A DNA stretch of 27,093 nt from Bacteroidota bacterium (GTDB taxonomy: Bacteria > Bacteroidota > Bacteroidia > Flavobacteriales_F > PHOS-HE28): positions 1-27,093 of the forward strand of contig JAEZDL010000242.1 of the NCBI GenBank assembly GCA_023418095.1, written 5' to 3'. The first letter of the stretch is position 1. Each line of letters begins with the position of its first letter. This document shows positions 10,201 through 17,420 of the stretch, one piece after another. The notes under the pieces are model-generated. The model did no database searches. It was not told the origin of the DNA and saw nothing but the letters and a program-made list of their open reading frames with translations. Position numbers and translations under genes: made by a program.

Positions 10201-13200
10201 ATCTGCACCACGGCATTGCACCCCGCGTTCGGTGCCGTGCTCTGGATCACCGTAACACGGGCCGTGTCGTTTATGCAGGGTGCCTGCGCAGGAATGATGT
10301 ACGTGTACAGGCCGCCGGTGGATGTTCCCGGCACGAAGGTTCCACTGAAGGCACTTCCATTCGGTGCCGACCAGTTCCCTCCTTCATCCGGCGAACCGCT
10401 CAGGTGATCGATCAACTGGAAGGGCGGCTGGTTGCTGCATATCTGTGCAACTCCGTTCTGCCCGGCGTTGGGCTGTTCGTTCTGGATCACCGTAACCTGT
10501 GCGGTGGCGTTGGTACAGGGCGCAGCACCATTCACCGTGTAGGTATAGATCCCGCCGGTATCGGACCCGGGAATGAATATCCCGGAATGCGGTCCGTTCG
10601 GCCCTGTCCAGTTGCCGTTCGCCTGCGGCGATCCGTTCAAATGGTCCAGCAGATTGAACGGACCGGAATTGGCGCAGATCGTTACCAACCCATTGAAACC
10701 TGCGTTGGGGGCCTGGTTCAAGGTTACAGATACGAGCGCGACATCGTTGGAACACGGCGCGACACCGGTCACCGTGTATACATATACTCCAGTTGTATTG
10801 GTGGATGGAACGAAGGTGCCGGAGAAAGGCGAACCCGATCCCTGGATCGACCATGTGCCACCGGGTTGGGCATCAGGACCAAGAAGGGTGAAGAGGTTCA
10901 CCGATCCACCGGTACTGCAAACTGAAAGGCTCGCGTTGTTCCCCGCATTCGGCGCAGCGTTCACCGTGATCTGCAGTGAAGCCGTGGCCGGTGCGCAAAC
11001 TGCTGATCCACCGACGGTGTAGACATATTCCCCTGGAGCGGAAGTGGCCGGGAAGAAAATGCCATCCACCGGAGTAGTGGCGGGAAGGGGGCCGGACCAT
11101 GTGCCTCCCAGTTGTGGCGATCCGGTAAGCATCTGCACCATGGAGAAAGCAGTGGCATCGCTGCAGACCGTTATCGCATTGCTTCCCCCGGCGTTGGGTG
11201 CGTTCTCGATCGAAACCGTCACCGTCGCACTGTCGGTGATGCAGGGCGGTGCGCCTTCGACCACGTACACGTATGCACCAGGGGTGGAGGTGCCCGGAAC
11301 GAAGACGCCATTGGAAGGTGTGGATCCGGGGCCTGTCCACGTTCCTGTTGGATCGGGTTCGCCCGGAAGCAGGGTGAAAAGGTCCACACTGGGTCCGTTG
11401 GAGCACAGCGTCACGGAAACATCTCCGCCAGCGTTCGCAGCTTCATTCTCGAAGATGGAAAGGTTCGCAGCATCGGCAGGGCACGGCCCGGCAGGCGGAA
11501 TGGAATAAGTGAACTGTCCCGCAGGCGAATTGCCGGGAACATAAACGAACGATGCGCTGTGCGATGAACTGTCAGGCGCGATCCAGGTGCCGCCGAAGGT
11601 CGCCCCCTGTAATTGGGAAAGAAGGACCACGGGTGCATCATCGCTGCACACCATCATTGAAGCATTGTTGCCTGCTTCCGCTGGTTGCGTAACCGAAATG
11701 GTGAATGTGGCCGTGGCGGCGGCGCAAGGGGGCTGGCCGGGGACCGTGTAAACGTACACCCCGGGTTCATCAAGACAGGGCACGAAATCCGCGCTGTGTG
11801 GAGTGCCGTTGAAGGACCAGGTGCCCGGTTGCGGTGATCCACCCAGTAGCTGGGTCATGTTGAAGGCGCCATCACTACAACACACCGGGATCTGCCCGCC
11901 CGTTCCTGCGATCGGCGCGGCCACTTCGCTCACCAGCACGGTGGCTTGGGCATTAGGGCAGGGACCGCTTCCTGAAACCGTGTACACGTAGGATCCCGGT
12001 GGATGAACGACCGGATTGTAAGTCGCCGGCACAGTCTCTGAATTCCGGGTCCATGTGCCACCTGCCGTAGGTGATCCGCCGAGGTAAGTGAACAATGGTA
12101 CCGATGCACCATTCTCACAAAGCACGGCCTGCCCGTTCATGCCCGCATTGGGCGCTTGCGTAACGTTCACCGTAACAGATGCCGTGGACGTGGCGCAGGA
12201 GACCGATCCGGTCAATTGATACTGGAACGTGTACGATCCCGGCGGAACGAACGAAGCGTTGAAGAACTGCCCGGATTGTGCACCCGTTCCGTTCATATCC
12301 GCCCATGTGCCGCCGGCCTGGGGCGATCCGTTCAAACCGCTGAACAGATCAACCTGCGTATTCGTCTGGCAGGCATTGATCGAACCGTTCGATCCCGCGT
12401 TCAGGGCAGAGACGATGATCACATCCACCACGGATTGGTCGCTTGCGCATACACCGATCCCTGGTACCGTGTATGTGAAGGAGTACGTACCGATCGCTAT
12501 CCCGTTCGTCGAGAACAGATCACCGCTCAACTGGTTCGTTCCATCATCATCGCTCCAGGACCCGTTCTGATCGGGGTTTCCGGCAAGAACATCATGAAGT
12601 GCGATCACCTGATCACCCTGGCAGACCGTGATCGAACCGCCCGAACCTGCATCAGGCGCTGCATTGATCACAGCTGTCACCTGTACGCTTTCAGCTTCGC
12701 AGGCTCCACTTCCGTTCACCGTGTAGGTATAGACGCCAGCAGCATTGGTGCTGGGATCCAGAACGCCGCCCACGATCGGACTTGGTCCGCTCCAATTGCC
12801 ATTGGCATCGGCAGGGCCTATGATCGAGAGCAGGTCCACCGGAGGTTCGGTTGAACATCGTGTGATCGTGGCGTCAGAACCGGCGTTCGGTCGTAAGTTC
12901 ACCGTGGCCGCCACCACCGCCGTAGCGTTCAGGCAGGGTGCAAGTCCGGTTACCGTATAGGAGTAGATCCCGGAAGTGGCGGATGCCGGAATGAAATTCC
13001 CATTGAAAGCCTGTCCGCCCGGACCGGCCCATGTACCACCCGCATCGGGGGTTCCGCCCAGTGCCGTGAACAGATCGAAGGAAGCATCATTCGAACATGC
13101 CTGGATCGACGCGTTCAACCCGGCATCAGGCGCTTCATTCACATTGATGGTCACGAATGACGTGTCGTTCGCGCAGGGTGCTGTGCCGGCTACGACGTAA

Positions 13201-15134
13201 CTGTAGGTGCCAGCAGGTGTTGTTCCGGGAGTGAACGTTCCGGGTACGATCGTATTGGATGCGTTCCGCCACGTTCCTCCGCCATCCGGACTACCGCCAA
13301 GGACCGAGATCATCTGAAAAGGACCGTTCGTATTGCAAACGGTGATCGTTCCATCGGTCCCTGCGCGAGGCGCGATCACACGGATCACTTGTACCGTTGC
13401 GGTGGCAGGTGCACAGGGCGCCGTTCCAGCGACCGTGTACGTGTAGGTGCCGCCGGGTTGTGTGCCGGGCAGATAAGTGCCGTTATGCGCCGATCCATTC
13501 GGTCCCGTCCAACTTCCACCCGCTGCGGGCGCTCCGCCCAATTGGTCGAGCAGGTTCACCGGGCCCGCCGAACTGCATACTGTAATGGAACCATTCGTTC
13601 CCGCGTTCGGCGCAGCTTGAATATTCACTGTCGCGTTCGCCTGCGCGTTCGCGCAGGGTGCCTGCCCGGCTACAGTGTACGTGTAAATACCAGCCACGCT
13701 TATACCCGGCGTGAAGTTGCCGGTAGTTCCGCCACCTCCCGGAGCAGTCCATGTGCCGTTCAAAGCAGGTGTGCCATCGATCACATCGATCAAGGGGAAT
13801 TGCGAAGCATTGCTGCAGATAAGCGTATCGCCATTGGCCCCGGCGTTCGGTGCCGTCACCAGCGCGATGTTCAGTGCCGCGGTCGCATTGGAGCAACCGG
13901 TCGCACCTGTGACAGTGTAGGTATATGTTCCCGGTGGATCGATCGCGGGATCGAACATTGCCGCATGTGCTCCGCCGCCCGGTCCGGTCCATGATCCGCC
14001 AGCATCCGGCGATCCACCGAGTTGGGCGAACATCGAGAAAGCGGCATCATTTGAACAGCGGATCACCGATCCTCCCGTTCCGGCATCCGGAGCGATCGAA
14101 ACAGTCACTGTGATCGTGGCAGTCGCGGGCGTGCATGGTAGTTGGCCGGTAACCGTGTACGTGTAGGTCCCAGCTGCGCTGGTACCTGGCTGGAACATTC
14201 CGGAATGAGGCGCACCACCTGGTGCTGTCCAAGTGCCACCGACATCCGGTGCGCCGTTCAATTCATCAAGAAGAGAGAAGCTTGCATCGGTGCTGCAAAC
14301 GGTGATCGATGCGTTCGAACCCGCGTTGGGCGCTACGCGGCGCGTGATCGTAAGTGTGGCCGAGGCATTCGCACAAGGCGCTGTGCCGGTCACGGTATAA
14401 GTGTAAACACCGCCTGGATCGGTCGCGGGATCGAAGGTTGCACCATGCGGACCATTCGGTCCGATCCAGGTACCACCTGCAGAAGGCGTTCCGTTCAGCT
14501 GTGAGATCAACTGGAAAGGTGCCTGGCTTGAGCAGATCGTGATGCTGGCGTTCGATCCGGCACTCGGCGGAGCGACCTGCGAAACAGTGACAGTGGCCGT
14601 TGCCGCCAGACATGGTGGCTGGCCAAGCAGCGTATAGGTGTAGATCCCCGGTACCGAAGTGCCCGGCGTGTAGATCGCCGGCACAGGTGCTCCTCCCGGG
14701 CCCGTCCAGGCACCGCCAGCGGAAGGAGTTCCTTCGAGGTGATCAAAAAGATCGAAAGCAGGAGCATTGCCGCAAACGGTGATCGATCCGTTCGATCCCG
14801 CATCTGGCATTTGGTTCAGCGTAACCGTGACCGTTGCCGAGGAATTCAGGCATGGAGCCGTATTCGTGATCGTGTACGTGTAGATGCCCGCGGCATCCAC
14901 CGATGGATCGAAGGTGCCGGAATGAGGGCCGTTCGGCCCGGTCCACGTACCACCGGCATCGGGCGAATCGCCGAGGGAATTGATCAGAGCGATCGGCGCA
15001 TTAATGGAACAAACAGCAAGAGCACCGTTGGAACCGGCCGTATCACAGTCCTGCCCCGTGGCTGCGAGCGGCAGCATCAACAGGGCGAAGAGCAGATTGG
15101 CGAGGATCGATCGACGCGGATCTTTCAAGATCAT
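7227..15134 (-). CDS. Giant repeat adhesin, T9SS type B sorting domain (SprB-like role)
   Basis: 2635-residue secreted surface protein. Residues 1-27 are a signal peptide (basic start, hydrophobic core LLFALLMLPLA). Residues about 32-2457 are 30 tandem repeats of about 80 residues, each with a P-N-A-G start, a first Cys after about 8 residues, an L-x-x-L-G-G-x-P turn, GGTWTGP, F-x-P-G-T, YTYTV and a second Cys, then A-T-V-T-V-T. They look like small Ig-like beta domains with one disulfide each. Residues 2458-2541 are a linker domain. Residues about 2542-2635 are a textbook gliding-motility-type (CHU_C, type B) sorting domain: FSPNDDGINDTF, IFNRWGGKVYE, VWDG, VPAGTYFYVLELNNG, YTGYIYL. The T9SS would export it and fix it to the surface. 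Two partner genes follow with overlapping start codons. An adhesive or gliding role is inferred from architecture; ligand unknown. The copies have diverged, so the DNA is not near-identical. Confidence 0.95.
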   Translation of the reverse strand: MILKDPRRSILANLLFALLMLPLAATGQDCDTAGSNGALAVCSINAPIALINSLGDSPDAGGTWTGPNGPHSGTFDPSVDAAGIYTYTITNTAPCLNSSATVTVTLNQMPDAGSNGSITVCGNAPAFDLFDHLEGTPSAGGAWTGPGGAPVPAIYTPGTSVPGIYTYTLLGQPPCLAATATVTVSQVAPPSAGSNASITICSSQAPFQLISQLNGTPSAGGTWIGPNGPHGATFDPATDPGGVYTYTVTGTAPCANASATLTITRRVAPNAGSNASITVCSTDASFSLLDELNGAPDVGGTWTAPGGAPHSGMFQPGTSAAGTYTYTVTGQLPCTPATATITVTVSIAPDAGTGGSVIRCSNDAAFSMFAQLGGSPDAGGSWTGPGGGAHAAMFDPAIDPPGTYTYTVTGATGCSNATAALNIALVTAPNAGANGDTLICSNASQFPLIDVIDGTPALNGTWTAPGGGGTTGNFTPGISVAGIYTYTVAGQAPCANAQANATVNIQAAPNAGTNGSITVCSSAGPVNLLDQLGGAPAAGGSWTGPNGSAHNGTYLPGTQPGGTYTYTVAGTAPCAPATATVQVIRVIAPRAGTDGTITVCNTNGPFQMISVLGGSPDGGGTWRNASNTIVPGTFTPGTTPAGTYSYVVAGTAPCANDTSFVTINVNEAPDAGLNASIQACSNDASFDLFTALGGTPDAGGTWAGPGGQAFNGNFIPASATSGIYSYTVTGLAPCLNATAVVAATVNLRPNAGSDATITRCSTEPPVDLLSIIGPADANGNWSGPSPIVGGVLDPSTNAAGVYTYTVNGSGACEAESVQVTAVINAAPDAGSGGSITVCQGDQVIALHDVLAGNPDQNGSWSDDDGTNQLSGDLFSTNGIAIGTYSFTYTVPGIGVCASDQSVVDVIIVSALNAGSNGSINACQTNTQVDLFSGLNGSPQAGGTWADMNGTGAQSGQFFNASFVPPGSYTFQYQLTGSVSCATSTASVTVNVTQAPNAGMNGQAVLCENGASVPLFTYLGGSPTAGGTWTRNSETVPATYNPVVHPPGSYVYTVSGSGPCPNAQATVLVSEVAAPIAGTGGQIPVCCSDGAFNMTQLLGGSPQPGTWSFNGTPHSADFVPCLDEPGVYVYTVPGQPPCAAATATFTISVTQPAEAGNNASMMVCSDDAPVVLLSQLQGATFGGTWIAPDSSSHSASFVYVPGNSPAGQFTYSIPPAGPCPADAANLSIFENEAANAGGDVSVTLCSNGPSVDLFTLLPGEPDPTGTWTGPGSTPSNGVFVPGTSTPGAYVYVVEGAPPCITDSATVTVSIENAPNAGGSNAITVCSDATAFSMVQMLTGSPQLGGTWSGPLPATTPVDGIFFPATSAPGEYVYTVGGSAVCAPATASLQITVNAAPNAGNNASLSVCSTGGSVNLFTLLGPDAQPGGTWSIQGSGSPFSGTFVPSTNTTGVYVYTVTGVAPCSNDVALVSVTLNQAPNAGFNGLVTICANSGPFNLLDHLNGSPQANGNWTGPNGPHSGIFIPGSDTGGIYTYTVNGAAPCTNATAQVTVIQNEQPNAGQNGVAQICSNQPPFQLIDHLSGSPDEGGNWSAPNGSAFSGTFVPGTSTGGLYTYIIPAQAPCINDTARVTVIQSTAPNAGCNAVVQICSSAAPQPLLNLLGCSPAANGTWTLGVNGPAHGPIFDPSVDASGTYVYTVAGSAPCTNAVAQVQITKVNAPNAGSNGSISACLDDATIPLFSALGGSASPGGTWTNLNSAGTITNGVLNATGVAAGTYQYRYIVTGTGPCPSDTAFVVVQLSSALDAGEDASVNVCETQLLDLFTALGGTPQAGGAWQDVDGSGALIGNVFNANQVTEGSTWRFDYVLPASSQCAGDVARVTVTVVEGPNAGCAGQVAVCSSGTPVQLGNSLGCSPDAGGEWFGPSGTAHSGSFDPATDAAGVYEYVVPSVGNCPADSTTVTVTIQQAPNAGEDASISICSTDDAIVLFDLLGPSAQSGGSWFHVTGNIPHSGIYDPAANTPGTYRYTISATLPCANDFAFVEVIEPEAPNAGCNASLNICSTLPPIQLINYLGCEPSPGGTWVGPDGNEHGEFFDPAGDAPGEYIYTLAGEEPCADASASLIVAVTLGDHPGTNAIVDACISQTAIDLFEALGPLADPGGSWEDLDGSNALTGSSFDPSIAGIGQWVFQYSFPSNGPCPETSSTVTVNVSAGANAGADSSVVVCGALTGFDLFSALGGDPEAGGTWEDLTGSGALIDGTFNASLLEPGTTVQFGYEIVDPGCGPVSAVVSATVSEYLDPGVSDTIQVCITSGPVDLVDALGGTPDPGGIWTGPNLAEHSGTFTPGVDQPGAYFYNMPPTPECGALSSFVLVGLIELANAGEDASIVACDTISSLPLISGLGGSPQSGGTWVAVDPEVGDALLNGMLNAQLLPIGTYQFTYTIDAGECGTDIANLEVQVIEGPQPGEVVRICDERSRTYVITFPIVSGDPATYAVSGVEGSISGAPDYVFTSVPIPANLDFEVHVSDASGCTSVPLIGTSPCDFEEDIFIPETFSPNDDGINDTFMIPGIEGFPDNRIVIFNRWGGKVYEAGAYDNNTVVWDGTSTSALIGGKVPAGTYFYVLELNNGTDPYTGYIYLNR
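7764..15041 (-). repeat. 30 tandem ~240-bp coding repeats of the adhesin
   Basis: Thirty repeat units counted by eye from the recurring AG-x-N/D start plus Cys. Most units are a compact subtype with GTWTGP-x-G and HSG-x-F-x-PGT. Units 11, 12, 22, 23, 27, 28 and 30 are a longer subtype with W-x-D-x-(N/D)G-(T/S)-GA, a FNA-type segment and Y-x-F-x-Y. Approximate positions of the long-subtype units: 12656-12153 (11-12), 9990-9490 (22-23), 8762-8263 (27-28), 8013-7764 (30). Units 14, 21, 24 and 26 carry additional cysteines in even numbers. Confidence 0.9.
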
Positions 15135-15172
15135 TGATCAGTACCGAATAGGTAAGGTCACGGCAAAGGCCG

Positions 15173-15181
15173 CGAAAGTTA
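15173..15181 (-). promoter_or_regulatory. Candidate -7 promoter box of the adhesin operon
   Basis: On the minus strand this reads TAACTTTCG, close to the Bacteroidota housekeeping -7 consensus TAnnTTTG, and lies 39-47 bp upstream of the adhesin ATG in the only sizeable gap before it. No convincing -33 TTG is seen at the expected distance, so this is tentative. Confidence 0.3.
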
Positions 15182-15247
15182 CGCGAAACCGGCCTTCCCA
15201 GAGGCATTTACGATCCGGGAGCAGATCGCGCCCGATGATCGGGTCAT

Positions 15248-15273
15248 CCTGATCGATAGATCAGCTGATCAGG
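15248..15273 (-). terminator. Hairpin at the end of the M43 protease gene
   Basis: CCTGATC and GATCAGG pair across a 12-nt interval; alternatively CTGATC-GATA-GATCAG (15249-15264) folds as a 6-bp stem with a tetraloop, and GATCAGCTGATC (15259-15270) is itself a 12-bp palindrome. The structure overlaps the protease stop codon (15269-15271). There is no T-run after it on the minus strand, so an intrinsic terminator is possible but weak. Confidence 0.3.
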
Positions 15274-17335
15274 GCTTTATCAATTTCAAATTCCTATGGC
15301 CGTGTTCACCATCGATCGAGATGAAATATGTTCCCGAAGCCACCGATCCAAGCGGGACCTGAAAACGTTGTTCCCCAGATGCAACGGTTCCATTCGCAAC
15401 CACGAGCAATTCCCTTCCGAGCACGTCGCGAAGCACGATGCGTTGATGTCCCGATCGGTTGTGATCGATGATCAATTCAGTATGATCTTCCGCTGGATTC
15501 GGTACCAGTACCGCATCGATCACAGAAAGTTCGCTTTCGGCAATTCCCACCGGTGATCCATGGATGTTGATATCGTCGATGTAAAGGTTATTCCCGCCAT
15601 CGCTCAGGAATTCGAATCGCATCAACAGATCGCTCACATAGAATGTGCTGATCGGGATATCGATCACCGCGAGTTCCCAATCCTCTTCACCCGCAGGGAA
15701 GAAATTTCCAGTTTGTAAGCCGGCCGTGTTCAAGGCCTGGTTGCCACGCAGGTTCTTGCGGATCGACCAGTTCACTCCGCAATCGATCGAAAAATGCACG
15801 CGCAATCGATCGTCATTGTCGGCATTGCGTTGCGCATAGGCATAACGGAACGACATCGACAATCCGGTGGCACCTTCGAGGTTCAACGGTGGCGACCGGA
15901 GTTCGTCCATTTCGCCGGCCATCCCCGATGTATTCTGCAGCATCAGCGAACGGGAACCGCTGTACGCAGCGGAATTGGTCACGCTGAACGCATTGTTACC
16001 GTCGTGATCCACGATCCACCAGCCGTTGGCGGGGAAGGTGGAGATATCCTCAAATCCTTCAGAGAAGGGAACAGGCAGACCCGGATCGGGGTACACGTGC
16101 ACCAGATCGGTCTTCGCCTCGGTCATCGTATTGGCGCCATCGCTCACTTCCAACGTCACCGAATAGGTCCCCGGCGTTGAATAGGTCACCAATGGTGCCG
16201 GATCGGTGGAGGTGGAGGGCTCGCCACCGGGAAAGCTCCAAAGCCGGTCCTGCACGGCATGGAAGCTCATGTCCGTGAACTGGATCGATCCACCAAGGCA
16301 GATCTCCGTGCGCCCGTGATCGAATCGCGCTTCACAAAGCACCGCTTCGTCAGCAAGACCTGTCAATTCCATGTTCGCTTCGGTCCACAACTGGTTCCGA
16401 TCTGCCACTGATGAATTCAGCGCGGCAAGCATCCGATCGGCCTGGCCATGGGTGAACATCTTGTAGCAATACGAATACTCCATGTAATTCTCAACATTGT
16501 CGCGATCGCTTCCGCAACTGGCGCCGTTGATGATGCAGTTCGTCCAACCCTTGGTGTTCGGTGTATCGGCCACGTTATCGTCCATGGCGCAATTCTCTTC
16601 CGAACCCGGTTCGTTGCTGTTCCCCCAGCAATGGCGCAGGTTGAGCCAGTGGCCAACTTCATGCGTGAGCACGTGCGATCGGTAGGGAGTGCTGGTGCCG
16701 ATGCTTCCGGTATAATCGTGAAGGATCACGATGCCATCGCCTTGCGGCCAATCATCCAGGTTCGAAGGATAATTGGTGTAACCCGCGGCTCCATTGGCCG
16801 AGGCAGCGACCCAAACGTTCATGTACCGATCGCGCGGCCAATGGATCAGCTGGATCATCTCATAGTCGCCGCTGTAGGTGAGGTAGGATGATGTTCGTGT
16901 GATCCCGTTGGTGCAGTTGCCTTCAGGATCTTTTCGCGCAAGCTGGAATTCGATCCCCACATTCGCCACCAGATCGGCGAAATCGGGATGCACGTTCACC
17001 GTGTTCGGATTCAGATCATTGAAATCCTCATTGAGCACGCGGATCGCATCCATGATCTGTGCATCACTGATGTTCTCGATCCCATCATCGTGAATGATGT
17101 GGAAGACCACCGGGATGACATAATTGTTGCGAGCACCAGCCCGGCTGAAACCCTGTGTGAATTCCTCCAATTCGGCTTCCGCAGCCTGTGCTCGTTGCAA
17201 CGCGCCGGGCCGGTTCGCGAACCGATCGATCAGAGCAGGTTGCTCATTCGCGCCGCAGGTGAAACCATTCTCTGGAATTTGTGCAGAAAGAAACGCACAC
17301 TGAAGTGCGAAGACAAAGAGCGTAAGAAGGCGCAT
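15269..17335 (-). CDS. Secreted M43 (pappalysin-type) zinc metalloprotease, T9SS type A cargo
   Basis: 688-residue exported metzincin protease. Signal peptide residues 1-19 (MRLLTLFVFALQCAFLSAQ). A propeptide-like region precedes the catalytic domain, whose zinc site is HEVGHWLNLRH at 225-235 (H225, E226, H229, H235), with the M43B-type CWGN and DTPNTKGW segments after it and a Met-turn in NYMEYSYC (M285). A PKD domain spans about 335-415 (FTDMSF, WSFPGG, YSTPGTYSVTLEVSDG). About 424-610 is a jelly-roll/MAM-like beta domain ending in LYIDDINIHG. The last ~75 residues are a type A Por secretion tail: PNPAEDHTELII, DVLGRELL, ASGTYFISI, ending KLIKP. It would be exported by the T9SS and act outside the cell, degrading protein. 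It stands alone, upstream of the adhesin operon in the same direction with a 134-bp gap. Confidence 0.95.
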   Translation of the reverse strand: MRLLTLFVFALQCAFLSAQIPENGFTCGANEQPALIDRFANRPGALQRAQAAEAELEEFTQGFSRAGARNNYVIPVVFHIIHDDGIENISDAQIMDAIRVLNEDFNDLNPNTVNVHPDFADLVANVGIEFQLARKDPEGNCTNGITRTSSYLTYSGDYEMIQLIHWPRDRYMNVWVAASANGAAGYTNYPSNLDDWPQGDGIVILHDYTGSIGTSTPYRSHVLTHEVGHWLNLRHCWGNSNEPGSEENCAMDDNVADTPNTKGWTNCIINGASCGSDRDNVENYMEYSYCYKMFTHGQADRMLAALNSSVADRNQLWTEANMELTGLADEAVLCEARFDHGRTEICLGGSIQFTDMSFHAVQDRLWSFPGGEPSTSTDPAPLVTYSTPGTYSVTLEVSDGANTMTEAKTDLVHVYPDPGLPVPFSEGFEDISTFPANGWWIVDHDGNNAFSVTNSAAYSGSRSLMLQNTSGMAGEMDELRSPPLNLEGATGLSMSFRYAYAQRNADNDDRLRVHFSIDCGVNWSIRKNLRGNQALNTAGLQTGNFFPAGEEDWELAVIDIPISTFYVSDLLMRFEFLSDGGNNLYIDDINIHGSPVGIAESELSVIDAVLVPNPAEDHTELIIDHNRSGHQRIVLRDVLGRELLVVANGTVASGEQRFQVPLGSVASGTYFISIDGEHGHRNLKLIKP

Positions 17336-17361
17336 GCAGGTTCTGAAAGAGAACGCAAGTT

Positions 17362-17375
17362 ACGGAACGTTCCGT
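17362..17375. promoter_or_regulatory. 14-bp perfect palindrome upstream of the protease
   Basis: ACGGAACGTTCCGT reads the same on both strands and is centred about 33 bp upstream of the protease ATG, in the 85-bp gap after the trans-sulfuration gene. Its position fits an operator for a dimeric regulator; no cognate regulator is visible in the window. Confidence 0.3.
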
Positions 17376-17420
17376 CCTAAACCGTCACCAAACGCAGGCT
17401 ACAAAAGGGATCCCGACCGA

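Noticed and set aside
7764..15041. CRISPR-like or satellite array
   Set aside because: The periodicity is about 240 bp, lies in one open reading frame and shows protein-level conservation with DNA divergence, so it is a coding repeat.
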